Shown one piece after another: positions 8,832 through 17,342 of a DNA stretch of 64,000 nucleotides (the stretch's first letter is position 1; every line of letters starts with the position of its first letter). The position numbers and the translations under genes were made by a program. The notes under the pieces are model-generated. The model worked only from the letters and a program-made list of their open reading frames with translations. It did no database searches and had not been told where the DNA came from. This stretch comes from Filibacter tadaridae. Lineage in GTDB: Bacteria; Bacillota; Bacilli; Bacillales_A; Planococcaceae. The stretch is taken from NCBI RefSeq assembly GCF_900609045.1, contig NZ_UXAV01000042.1, positions 372,001-436,000 on the forward strand. Direction: 5' to 3'.

Positions 8832-10126
8832 TGTCGTTTTTCTTCCGAAACAATTTTGAAGACAGTATGTCCGCTTTCATCAGAAAACGTTCTAAAAGCA
8901 TCTTCCAACTGAGAAATTGTCAGCTTTTCAAGTGTTGGCACAACATCGAATAGATTTACGCCGTTAAAAGCGTAATGTGTAAACTGATTTGCGATAAATT
9001 CAGGTGAATTTAAAGAACGCATAAATTGACCGATTTTCTTTTTTCGCATCCGATTAAGTTCAGTATCCGTAATTGGCCATGCTTCACGTGCATGTTGAAT
9101 GGTTTTTTTGATAGCCGATTCGAGCCTTTCGGGATTTTCCGTATCCGAACCAACCATGGCAAAACCAAATCCTTCTTCCATTGTAAAGTCATACGAGAAC
9201 GACTCGTCAATAAGCCCTTCATCATATGCAGCTGTATAGAAATCGGATGATCTGCCAAACAAACTATCCATCACAAGACCTGCTGCTAATTCATGTATGA
9301 GTATTTTTTCACCTTCAATATCTGTTGCATTGCATTTCATGCCGATATTTAACTTCGGTTTCGAAACATCCATTTTGAGTGTGCGCTCACTGACTGCAGC
9401 CGTCGCTGGTTCTTCTGGATACTTTCGAATGATTTCAGTAGGCTCATCAAACTCTTTTGCCCCTTGATTTTTTTTGATGAAAGCCATCATTTCTTCCGGA
9501 TCTACTGCTCCGACAACAAATAGCACCATGTTGGAAGGATGATAAAATGTTCCATAACATTCATATAAATGTTCTGCTGTGATATCCTGAATCGATTCGA
9601 CAGTACCGGCTATATCTATTTTTACTGGATGTTCATGGAAAAGGTTTTCAATTGTCCCGAAATAGAGGCGCCAATCGGGCTGATCATCATACATCGTAAT
9701 CTCCTGGGCTATAATTCCTTTTTCTTTTTCGACGGTCTTTTCAGTGAAATAGGGCTCCTGTACAAAATCAAGGAGGATTTCTGTGTTGTCATATAACTTT
9801 TCCGTCGCGGAAAACAAGTAAGCTGTCCTTGTGAATGACGTATATGCATTTGCTGAAGCGCCTTTTACACTGAACTTCTGGAATACGTCGCCGTCCTCTT
9901 TTTCAAACATTTTATGTTCAAGAAAATGGGCGATGCCATCCGGAACAGTTACTTCTTCTTGTTTCCCCATTGGGATAAAGGTACGGTCGATTGAACCGTA
10001 TTTTGTTGTGAACGTTACAAATGTTTTTGAGAATCCCCGTTTTGGTAAAATATAAACCTCGAGACCATTGTCGAGCTTTTCATTGTACAATGTTTCTTGT
10101 AAGTCTTCGAAATGAATTTTTTTCAT
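8828..10126 (-). CDS. ymfH: M16-family zinc peptidase YmfH
   Basis: A pitrilysin-like peptidase of 432 residues with the inverted zinc motif HxxEH (HFLEH, H67, E70, H71) and the downstream LEHKMFEKEDG context of YmfH proteins. The frame is open 24 codons upstream, but GGAGG lies just before the ATG at 10126 and the protein then begins MKKIHFEDLQ, so this start is used. It begins right after the ymfF stop, and together they probably form a catalytic/non-catalytic M16 pair. The substrate is unknown. Confidence 0.92.
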   Translation of the reverse strand: MKKIHFEDLQETLYNEKLDNGLEVYILPKRGFSKTFVTFTTKYGSIDRTFIPMGKQEEVTVPDGIAHFLEHKMFEKEDGDVFQKFSVKGASANAYTSFTRTAYLFSATEKLYDNTEILLDFVQEPYFTEKTVEKEKGIIAQEITMYDDQPDWRLYFGTIENLFHEHPVKIDIAGTVESIQDITAEHLYECYGTFYHPSNMVLFVVGAVDPEEMMAFIKKNQGAKEFDEPTEIIRKYPEEPATAAVSERTLKMDVSKPKLNIGMKCNATDIEGEKILIHELAAGLVMDSLFGRSSDFYTAAYDEGLIDESFSYDFTMEEGFGFAMVGSDTENPERLESAIKKTIQHAREAWPITDTELNRMRKKKIGQFMRSLNSPEFIANQFTHYAFNGVNLFDVVPTLEKLTISQLEDAFRTFSDESGHTVFKIVSEEKRQ

Positions 10127-10127
10127 A

Positions 10128-11402
10128 TTAAATGGCCTCCTTTCCGGATAGCAGATAAACAATTTCCAAAACAATTTCAGAAGCCATTGCTTGAACATCC
10201 TCTTTGGTTACTGCATCCCATCCGGAAATCAGTTTTTCTGCTGTAAAGTCTTCGTCCAGTGCTTTGTATTGATCATATACTTCAATTTGCCCGCGGGCTG
10301 AATCGAATGCGCTTTTAATGCCGTTGCCAAGTAGTGCTTTCGTTTGTTCAAGCTCAAGATCTGTAATATCACCTTGTTGTAAAACCTGTAGTTGCTCATT
10401 GATAAGATTGACTGCTTTTTCTTCGAGCTCCGCGTCAATGCCTGCTGTTACATAAACTAATCCATAATGCGAAGAATAGGAACTCGATGCATAATAAGCC
10501 ATACTTTCTTTTTCACGAACGTTCATGAATAATTTACTATGTGCGTACCCACCAAAGACACCATTTGCCACTTGCATTTTTGCATAATCGGGATGATGGA
10601 AAGTAATGGGCGTACTGAAGCCCATATGAAGTTTACCTTGGCGCATATCTTGTTTTTCACGAACATGGCGGACCTCTTCTTTTCCATCCTTGGCATCCGA
10701 TACTTCAGGGTCGCGTTCACTTATCGTTCTCGATGCAAACGGGAATAGCGATGTAACTTTTTCAATTAGTGAATCTTCATTTATATCACCAACGATGTAA
10801 ATATTGATTTCGTCTTCGGCTAACATTTTTTCATATGTGGTGAAGAGTGTATCTGGTGTTAGCGCGTCAATTGCTTCCTCGGTCCCATATGCAGATGTTG
10901 AAACAGCACTATTCGGTCGCAACAATTCAAGCATGCGTTTTTGCGCATAGCGTGATTTGTCATCATAAACAGAGCGGATCCTCTCTTTCACAGAACGTTT
11001 TTCCCGATTAACAATGGACTCTTCAAACTTCCCATTGACGAGGTTCGGCTCAAAAATAGTCGTACGGAGCAGCCCTAGTACTTCATCAAGCACACCATCT
11101 TCACTTATATACGCATCGTTCACCCACTCTGCCTGTAGCGAAACGATATGTGTGTTGCTTCGCTTTCCCGCATCGGTATACAGCACCGCACCGTAAAGTT
11201 CATCTAGTGCATTGCGGAAATCACTTTGGGTACGATACCGTCCATTTGAGTCTTGTAGGACATTTGCAAGTACAGCTCGTGCAGCTGCCGTTTTAGCTTC
11301 AAGTTTTGATTTCCACTTAAGAGAGAAATTGACCGTTTTGAATTGTTCTGATTTACGAATGTATAACGTGACACCTTCTTGTAACTTCACTTTTCTGAAC
11401 AT
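10128..11402 (-). CDS. ymfF: M16-family peptidase homologue YmfF, lacking the zinc motif
   Basis: An M16-fold protein of 424 residues. No HxxEH motif is present in the N-terminal region where YmfH and MlpA have it, so it is probably the non-catalytic partner of YmfH. The start MFRKVKLQEGV at 11402 follows an AGAGGTG ribosome site; the longer frame to 11447 would overlap the promoter. It is first in the ymfF-ymfH-ymfI operon, with a promoter at 11446-11475. Confidence 0.9.
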   Translation of the reverse strand: MFRKVKLQEGVTLYIRKSEQFKTVNFSLKWKSKLEAKTAAARAVLANVLQDSNGRYRTQSDFRNALDELYGAVLYTDAGKRSNTHIVSLQAEWVNDAYISEDGVLDEVLGLLRTTIFEPNLVNGKFEESIVNREKRSVKERIRSVYDDKSRYAQKRMLELLRPNSAVSTSAYGTEEAIDALTPDTLFTTYEKMLAEDEINIYIVGDINEDSLIEKVTSLFPFASRTISERDPEVSDAKDGKEEVRHVREKQDMRQGKLHMGFSTPITFHHPDYAKMQVANGVFGGYAHSKLFMNVREKESMAYYASSSYSSHYGLVYVTAGIDAELEEKAVNLINEQLQVLQQGDITDLELEQTKALLGNGIKSAFDSARGQIEVYDQYKALDEDFTAEKLISGWDAVTKEDVQAMASEIVLEIVYLLSGKEAI

Positions 11403-11445
11403 GTAAACACCTCTTGTTTTTGTTAATATGCGGAATCCTTCCCTC

Positions 11446-11475
11446 ACTATACATTCCAGCGAGCAAAATAGGCAA
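11446..11475 (-). promoter_or_regulatory. Probable SigA promoter for ymfFHI
   Basis: TTGCCT (11470-11475), an 18-bp spacer and TATAGT (11446-11451) on the minus strand, about 45 bp before the ymfF start and downstream of the nupQ terminator. Confidence 0.5.
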
Positions 11476-11550
11476 CAAAACGCTTAACACCTTCGTGAAA
11501 TGCTCTTTTATCATATTGCCCCAATGTTGTCTTGTTCAGAACCGGGGGAC

Positions 11551-11593
11551 AAAAAAACTGTCCGAAGCCCACTATTGCAGACTTTCCGGACAG
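11551..11593 (-). terminator. Terminator after nupQ
   Basis: Stem CTGTCCG/CGGACAG (11558-11564 with 11587-11593), extended by a CTT/AAG pairing, with seven T residues following on the minus strand. It closes the nup operon. Confidence 0.9.
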
Positions 11594-11613
11594 CTTAATC
11601 TTTTCAAGAAAAT

Positions 11614-12579
11614 TTAACGATTCCCTTTAATATACGGTTCTCCATTTGCTTTCGGAGCATTTGCTCTTCCGATGAACCCAGCTAATGCAAGAATCGTTAG
11701 AACGTAAGGCAAAATATGGAAATATACAGTTGGAATCTTTTGGATGAAGTCAATATCAATTCCTGGTGCACTAATTGCAAGTGCTTGTGCAAAACCAAAG
11801 AATAATGCTGCTCCCATCGCACCGATTGGATGCCATTTACCAAAGATTAACGCAGCCAACGCCATGAACCCTTGGCCATTGATTGTCGCATGTCCGAAAT
11901 CACCTGTCATCGTTTGTGAATAAATCGCACCACCGATACCAGCAAGCCCGCCCGAAATAATAACGGCTATATAACGGATTTTGGATACATTAATCCCCAT
12001 TGTATCCGCTGCCATTGGATGCTCTCCTACTGATCGGAGTCGCAGTCCAAATGGTGTCTTGTAAATGATGAACCATGCAAGGAAGGCAACGGCAATCGCT
12101 AAAATCGATGAACCGTAAAGTCCTTCGAAAAGTAAAGGTCCTAGGAATGGAATATCTGACAAGTAGGGAATATCAATTAACGGGATACTCCGTTGGATGA
12201 AATCCGTCTGTCCTTTGTCAAAAATCATTTTCACAGAAAATAATGCGATTGCAATACCAAGCATATTAATGGCAACACCTGAGACGACTTGGTCTGCTCT
12301 GAACGTAATGGATGCTACAGCATGGATGATTGAGAATAGTGCAGACACAATCATTGCTACGATAAGGGCAAGCCAAGGCGTCCAAGCGCCAAATGTATCT
12401 GCGTAAAATAAGTTAAACAGAATCCCTATGAAAGCACCCATAACCATGAGCCCTTCGAGACCGATATTAACAACTCCTGATCTCTCGGAAAATACCCCAC
12501 CAATTGCCGTCAAAATAAGAGGCGCAGCATAAGCGATTGTCATCGGAACAATAAAATATAAAAAGTCCAATAGATTCAT
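11614..12579 (-). CDS. nupQ: Nucleoside ABC transporter permease NupQ (YufQ)
   Basis: A BPD_transp_2-type membrane protein (321 residues, about eight to ten hydrophobic segments) with the conserved block ERSGVVNIGLEGLMVMGAF and the motif GINVSKIRYIAVIISGGLAG. It is the second permease of the NupNOPQ importer, which takes up guanosine and related nucleosides in B. subtilis. The stop of nupP lies one base before its ATG, with ribosome-site GAGG inside the end of nupP. Last gene of the operon. Confidence 0.93.
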   Translation of the reverse strand: MNLLDFLYFIVPMTIAYAAPLILTAIGGVFSERSGVVNIGLEGLMVMGAFIGILFNLFYADTFGAWTPWLALIVAMIVSALFSIIHAVASITFRADQVVSGVAINMLGIAIALFSVKMIFDKGQTDFIQRSIPLIDIPYLSDIPFLGPLLFEGLYGSSILAIAVAFLAWFIIYKTPFGLRLRSVGEHPMAADTMGINVSKIRYIAVIISGGLAGIGGAIYSQTMTGDFGHATINGQGFMALAALIFGKWHPIGAMGAALFFGFAQALAISAPGIDIDFIQKIPTVYFHILPYVLTILALAGFIGRANAPKANGEPYIKGNR

Positions 12580-12580
12580 C

Positions 12581-13627
12581 TCACTTTGCCTCCTTTTTCT
12601 TGCTCATCTTACTCAGGACGACTCGAATAATATATCCTGAAGCAACAAATAGAATGATGAGTGCAATAACAATAGAAACGATCTCTATAGGCACTCCAGC
12701 TTCGTTTGGCATATTGCCGGCACCGTATGTTAATGAACCAAACAGAGATGCCCCAAAAACAACCCCAAGCGGCGTGTTCGCACCTAGTAATGCAACGGCA
12801 ATTCCGTCAAATCCAATACCGGTAAACGCACTTCTCGAAACAATGTTACCGAATGTCCCTAGCGCTTCCATTGCACCACCAAGACCTGCGAATGCCCCAG
12901 AAATGAGCATCGATAACACAATGTTCTTTTTAACATTCATACCAGCATACTGTGAAGCCTGGTCGTTGAACCCTACAGATTTCAATTCAAAACCGGTTTT
13001 TGTTTTCTCCAGGATGAACCACATAACAATTACCATTGCAAGTGCTACCAAGATTCCATAATGCAATGTTGAAAAGTCTGTCAAGTTGGAAAGAAACTCT
13101 GAACGAAGAGATGCAGTCTCATGGATTTTTTCCGTTTTATAACTGCCGCCGGATATTGATTTAATTAATGCATTTACTGTATGAAGTGCAATATAGTTCA
13201 TCATAATCGTGACAATAACTTCGTGAACTCCGAATCTTGCTTTCAAAATACCAGGAATAAGTCCCCATAGCGCACCCGCGACAGCTGCTGCTAGTAACGC
13301 AAGTGGTAAATGGATGATTGCAGGAAGTTCAACCGCCATACCAATGTATGCAGCTGCAAACCAACCAACAATCAGTTGTCCTTCAACTCCGATGTTGAAA
13401 AGACCCGTACGAAATGCGAATGCAACTGCTAGACCTGCTAAAATGTATGGGCTAATTTGTCTTATTGTTTCACCCATTGCATAAGGACTGCCAAAAATAC
13501 CATTCCATAATGCAATATATGCTTTTATAGGATCATATCCGCTGAACACCATAACGATTGCACCGACGATTAAACCTAAAATTATCGATACGACGGGCAC
13601 CAAAATGTTAATGAATCTATTTGACAT
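12581..13627 (-). CDS. nupP: Nucleoside ABC transporter permease NupP (YufP)
   Basis: Permease of the same importer (348 residues) with multiple membrane helices and the blocks GLFNIGVEGQLIVGW and GFNDQASQYAGMNVKKN, the family's coupling-loop region. The ATG at 13627 follows AAGGTGG and overlaps the end of nupO by 11 bp; the four extra upstream codons start with a GTG inside that ribosome site and are rejected. Acts in the cytoplasmic membrane with NupQ and the ATPase NupO. Confidence 0.93.
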   Translation of the reverse strand: MSNRFINILVPVVSIILGLIVGAIVMVFSGYDPIKAYIALWNGIFGSPYAMGETIRQISPYILAGLAVAFAFRTGLFNIGVEGQLIVGWFAAAYIGMAVELPAIIHLPLALLAAAVAGALWGLIPGILKARFGVHEVIVTIMMNYIALHTVNALIKSISGGSYKTEKIHETASLRSEFLSNLTDFSTLHYGILVALAMVIVMWFILEKTKTGFELKSVGFNDQASQYAGMNVKKNIVLSMLISGAFAGLGGAMEALGTFGNIVSRSAFTGIGFDGIAVALLGANTPLGVVFGASLFGSLTYGAGNMPNEAGVPIEIVSIVIALIILFVASGYIIRVVLSKMSKKKEAK

Positions 13628-15188
13628 GGTGATCGCCACCTTCTTTCAATCCAACTTCTTCTACTACAATAGGCATCTCATCTTTTGTGTGACCCGCCAT
13701 CAGCAGGCCTAGTTCTTGCTCACTCGTTTCGGATGGAACGACGGTATCTACGATTTCACCATCATATATCACTGCAATTCGATCTGAAACATTCATAACT
13801 TCATCAAGTTCGAATGATAAAAGTAAAACGGCTTTTCCATTATCCCGTTGTTCAATGAGTCTTTTATGGATAAATTCAATCGCACCCACATCAAGACCAC
13901 GTGTTGGAAGTGCTGCTATGAGCAAATCTGGATTGCGGTCCACTTCACGGCCAATAATTAGCTTTTGCTGATTACCACCTGATAGGGCTCTAGCAGGCTC
14001 ATGTTCACCTTGCGTCCGGACATCAAACATATCAATAATTTCTTTTGCCTTCTCGGAAATCACTTTATAATTCATAATGCCATTTTTGGAATTAGGCTTT
14101 TGGTAATAGGTTTGTAGCGCCGCGTTGTACCCGACAGAAAAATCGAGCACCAATCCATGCTTATGCCTATCCTGCGGTATATGGCCTACACCAGTTTCTG
14201 TAATTTGGCGTGGTTTTTTTCCTGTGACATCTTTGTTATCGATAATGACTCTTCCGCTCTTCACCTTTCGAAGGCCCGTAATCGCTTCAATCAATTCAGT
14301 TTGCCCGTTACCGTCAATTCCTGCGATCCCAACAATTTCCCCTTTTCGAACAGAGAGATTCAATCCTTTCACCTTTGGAATTCCGCGGTAATCTTCCACT
14401 ACTAGATTTTCGACACGAAGAACTTCTTCCGTTGGATTGGAAGGTGTTTTTTCAGTTTTAAAGGTCACTTGACGTCCTACCATTAATGTCGCGAGTTCTT
14501 CCGGATTCGATTCGGCTGTAATAACCGTTCCGATTCCCTGCCCTTTACGAATAACCGTTACACGGTCGGATACATCCATAATTTCTTGCAATTTATGTGT
14601 AATGATAATAATAGACTTACCTTCTAGAATAAGTTTTTTCATAATGGCCATCAATTCACTAATTTCCTGTGGCGTTAAAGATGCTGTCGGCTCATCAAAA
14701 ATAAGAATCTCTGCTCCACGATAAAGCGTTTTCAATATTTCCACACGTTGCTGCATACCGACCGAAATATCCTCGATTTTTGCATAAGGATCCACATCAA
14801 GGCCATATAGCTTCGAAATTTCTGCTACTTTTTTCGCGGCCGCCTTGACATTTATCATACCCATTTTCTTAGGTTCGTTTCCGAGAATGATATTTTCAGT
14901 AACTGTTAAATTTTCAACAAGCATGAAATGTTGGTGAACCATTCCAATACCTAGATTATTTGCTACATTAGGATCAGTAATCGCCGCAGTTTTACCACGA
15001 ACACGAATTTCTCCGCCATCCGGTTGGTAAAGTCCGAAGAGTACGTTCATTAGCGTAGATTTCCCAGCACCGTTTTCACCTAAGAGTGCATGAATTTCGC
15101 CTTCCTTTAACTGAAGCGTAATATTGTCATTCGCAACAAAATTACCGAATTCCTTTCGAATGTTCAGCATTTCAATTACATATTCCAT
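13617..15188 (-). CDS. nupO: Nucleoside ABC transporter ATPase NupO (YufO), duplicated ATPase
   Basis: A double-ABC ATPase of 523 residues. The first half has a full Walker A (GENGAGKST) and Walker B (ILIFDEPTAS), with an atypical signature ISVGMQQR. The second half has a degenerate Walker A (GIDGNGQTE, Lys replaced by Gln) but a good signature (LSGGNQQK), as usual in sugar/nucleoside-type importers. The ATG at 15188 is preferred to the GTG at 15197 because AGGGAGTGA precedes it at proper spacing. It is separated from nupN by two hairpins. Confidence 0.93.
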   Translation of the reverse strand: MEYVIEMLNIRKEFGNFVANDNITLQLKEGEIHALLGENGAGKSTLMNVLFGLYQPDGGEIRVRGKTAAITDPNVANNLGIGMVHQHFMLVENLTVTENIILGNEPKKMGMINVKAAAKKVAEISKLYGLDVDPYAKIEDISVGMQQRVEILKTLYRGAEILIFDEPTASLTPQEISELMAIMKKLILEGKSIIIITHKLQEIMDVSDRVTVIRKGQGIGTVITAESNPEELATLMVGRQVTFKTEKTPSNPTEEVLRVENLVVEDYRGIPKVKGLNLSVRKGEIVGIAGIDGNGQTELIEAITGLRKVKSGRVIIDNKDVTGKKPRQITETGVGHIPQDRHKHGLVLDFSVGYNAALQTYYQKPNSKNGIMNYKVISEKAKEIIDMFDVRTQGEHEPARALSGGNQQKLIIGREVDRNPDLLIAALPTRGLDVGAIEFIHKRLIEQRDNGKAVLLLSFELDEVMNVSDRIAVIYDGEIVDTVVPSETSEQELGLLMAGHTKDEMPIVVEEVGLKEGGDHHVK

Positions 15189-15233
15189 TGGGCTCACTCC
15201 CTTGTTAAAGCGTATGTATGATTAAATTAACAC

Positions 15234-15265
15234 AAGAAAAGAATCCGTGCTTGGAATCTTTTCTT
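15234..15265 (-). terminator. Second hairpin in the nupN-nupO gap
   Basis: A 13-bp stem with one mismatch (15234-15246 with 15253-15265) and a 6-nt loop. The T-rich 3' arm is within the stem and no separate U-tract follows, so it may be an mRNA-stabilising or attenuating hairpin rather than a full terminator. Confidence 0.5.
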
Positions 15266-15282
15266 CTATCAAATTAAATGTA

Positions 15283-15319
15283 AATCATGAAGACCGCAAA
15301 GAACCCGGCCTTCATGATT
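15283..15319 (-). terminator. Partial terminator after nupN
   Basis: A 10-bp stem (15283-15292 with 15310-15319), with extra GCC/GGT pairing inside, right after the nupN stop; the minus strand continues TTTACATTTAATTTG. Such hairpins after a binding-protein gene commonly raise its level above the transporter subunits. Confidence 0.6.
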
Positions 15320-15334
15320 CATAAAACTAAGGTA

Positions 15335-16405
15335 TTATTTCTTTTTCACAAATTCTGGAACTTCAATTTCGCCTTCGGAAATTTTCTTAGCGAATTCATC
15401 GATCTCAGCAAGAACATCTTCTGGAATTGCGCCACGAGAATCAGCAAGTGCTACACCGTCATCATGAAGACCGAAAGTTTTCACTTCTCCGCCTGGGAAT
15501 TCGCCCTTAGCAGCCAATTCAGCTACTTCTTTAACTGCATTATCTACACGTTTAAGCATAGAAGTCAACGTGATATTATCATCGCCGACCTGGCCTTCTT
15601 CGTACTGGTCAGAGTCAACACCAATTACCCATACATTTGCATTTGCATCTGCTTTTTTACGTTCTTTTGCTTCAGCAAACACACCATTACCTGAACCACC
15701 AGCCGCATGGAAAATAATATCTACGCCTGAAGAATACATACGGTTTGCAGCCGCTTTACCAAGTTCAGCTTTTGCAAAGTCGCCTGTATATTGTATATCA
15801 ACTTCAAGATCAGGTTTTACTGCTGCAACTCCTGCAACAAAACCTGCTTCAAAACGTTCGATTACCGGAATTTTCATGCCGCCGACAAATCCAATTTTAT
15901 CACTTTTCGTCATTTTAGCAGCTGCAACTCCTGCTAGGAATGCACCTTCTTGTTCTTTAAACATGATGCTTGCAACGTTCGGAAGATCCGAAACTTCGTC
16001 TACAAGTGCAAAATGAGTATCTTTACGTTGTGTAGCAATCTCTTCGATTGCATCTTTCATTAGGAAACCAATTCCGTAAATGAGATCAAACTCACGTTGA
16101 ACTAGTTTGTTAAGGTTCGGTGCATAATCAGCAGCTTCTGATGATTGTAGATAATCAAATCCACCATCGCCTTTTTTAAGATCATGTGCTGCACCATATT
16201 CTTTGATACCTTTCCAAGCGGATTGATTGAACGATTTATCGTCAACTCCACCCGTATCCGTTACCATCGCGATTGAGAAGCTTTCTTTATCCGCATCGCC
16301 TTTCGAGCTTGAATCACCCTTGTCTTTATCTGTTCCACATGCCCCAAGTATTGTTCCCGCTGCCAGAACCATTGATAGTGCAAGACCAAATTTGCGTTTG
16401 CTCAT
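15335..16405 (-). CDS. nupN: Nucleoside-binding lipoprotein NupN (BMP/PnrA family)
   Basis: A BMP/Med-family substrate-binding lipoprotein (356 residues). It has a signal peptide with lipobox ILGAC and lipidated C23, followed by an acidic Asp/Lys/Ser linker and the family blocks VTDTGGVDDKSFNQSAW and HAAGGSGNGVF, which line the nucleoside pocket in PnrA-type proteins. It delivers nucleosides to NupP/NupQ/NupO. It starts 50 bp after the GntR gene, so the regulator and importer are probably one operon. In B. subtilis nupNOPQ is under CodY control. Confidence 0.95.
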   Translation of the reverse strand: MSKRKFGLALSMVLAAGTILGACGTDKDKGDSSSKGDADKESFSIAMVTDTGGVDDKSFNQSAWKGIKEYGAAHDLKKGDGGFDYLQSSEAADYAPNLNKLVQREFDLIYGIGFLMKDAIEEIATQRKDTHFALVDEVSDLPNVASIMFKEQEGAFLAGVAAAKMTKSDKIGFVGGMKIPVIERFEAGFVAGVAAVKPDLEVDIQYTGDFAKAELGKAAANRMYSSGVDIIFHAAGGSGNGVFAEAKERKKADANANVWVIGVDSDQYEEGQVGDDNITLTSMLKRVDNAVKEVAELAAKGEFPGGEVKTFGLHDDGVALADSRGAIPEDVLAEIDEFAKKISEGEIEVPEFVKKK

Positions 16406-16441
16406 TGTTGGAACCTCCCCTTTTTACTTTTTTATTAGTAT

Positions 16442-16455
16442 GACGCTTTAGCGTC
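16442..16455. repeat. 14-bp palindrome between the GntR gene and nupN
   Basis: GACGCT-TT-AGCGTC, a perfect 6-bp inverted repeat with a 2-bp centre, directly after the GntR stop codon and 36 bp before nupN. No T-tract follows on the minus strand, so it is not a normal terminator. It could be an operator or an mRNA processing hairpin. Confidence 0.5.
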
Positions 16456-17181
16456 TTATACCCTTTTTCGGACAACATGAAAGCTGAATTTATCAGCCCT
16501 GAAATAATTTTTCGAGTAAAGAACCATTTCGCCTTCCTCACTGTAGTGTTGTTGTAGAAGAACAAGTAACGGAACATCAACACCGCATCGAAGAATGGGT
16601 GAGGCCACATCATCATACCCAACTGGTTCAATATGTGTTACCGCTTGATCAATCCGGATTTCCCCCGACTTTTCAATCGCGTCGAATAGGGAATCACTCA
16701 CTAGTCTTTCTACCCCTAAAGGAAGATTTTTTGAAAGTACTTGATCGATACAGTAGACAACTGGCTCACCGTCTGCTGTCCTTACTCGCTTAATTGTGGT
16801 TATTCGATCTTCATCACTGCAATCAAAACGCGCAGCATTTTCATCGCAAGGTTCTGTTTCCGAAACATCCATGAAAATAGTGCCCGGCTCCATTCCTGCA
16901 TCCCGAATCATAGAAGACACGCTTGACAAGTGTTCGATACCTGAAGAAAATAACGGTTTTGGATTCACAAAAGTTCCAACACCGTGTTTTCGTACGATGA
17001 CTTTATCTTCTTCAAGCACTCGTAAAGCTTCTCGTAGTGTTGCCCGGCTAACACCGAGTGATCTTGCAAGGTCGAACTCTGAAGGAAACCGTTCGTTCTC
17101 TTTGAACACACCCGATTCAATGTCTTGTTTCAGCCGTTCAATCACCTGTACATATAAATGTCTTTGATCCGTCTTTACCAT
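16456..17181 (-). CDS. ymfC: GntR-family (HutC/UTRA) transcriptional regulator
   Basis: A 241-residue regulator: N-terminal winged helix (RFPSEFDLARSLGVSRATLREALRVLEEDKVI, residues 30-65) and a C-terminal UTRA-type ligand domain. It resembles B. subtilis YmfC, which also lies by spoIIIE. The ATG at 17181 has a GGGGGG ribosome site; a GTG one codon earlier is possible. Position directly upstream of nupN suggests that it controls the nucleoside importer, which is an inference. Two palindromes in its leader suggest autoregulation. Confidence 0.88.
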   Translation of the reverse strand: MVKTDQRHLYVQVIERLKQDIESGVFKENERFPSEFDLARSLGVSRATLREALRVLEEDKVIVRKHGVGTFVNPKPLFSSGIEHLSSVSSMIRDAGMEPGTIFMDVSETEPCDENAARFDCSDEDRITTIKRVRTADGEPVVYCIDQVLSKNLPLGVERLVSDSLFDAIEKSGEIRIDQAVTHIEPVGYDDVASPILRCGVDVPLLVLLQQHYSEEGEMVLYSKNYFRADKFSFHVVRKRV

Positions 17182-17201
17182 CACATCATCTCCCCCCTGA
17201 C

Positions 17202-17228
17202 GAGGTCAGACCTCTGATGTTGAACATC
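17202..17228. promoter_or_regulatory. Tandem 13-bp palindromes, candidate GntR operators
   Basis: GAGGTC-A-GACCTC (17202-17214) and GATGTT-G-AACATC (17216-17228) are two perfect inverted repeats one base apart, about 20 bp upstream of the GntR gene. The first contains GGTCAGACC, close to the TGGTNNNACCA core of FadR-type GntR operators. A TATAGT-like -10 lies just upstream, but a convincing -35 was not found. Confidence 0.55.
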
Positions 17229-17342
17229 ACTACTAATCATCCATACTATATCACTTTCAACTTCGAAAATAAACAACAGTTCTAAAAAAAAATAGATTAA
17301 TGTTTGTTTAAACTGCTGAAATGTACCTATTCTGCTGTTCTT

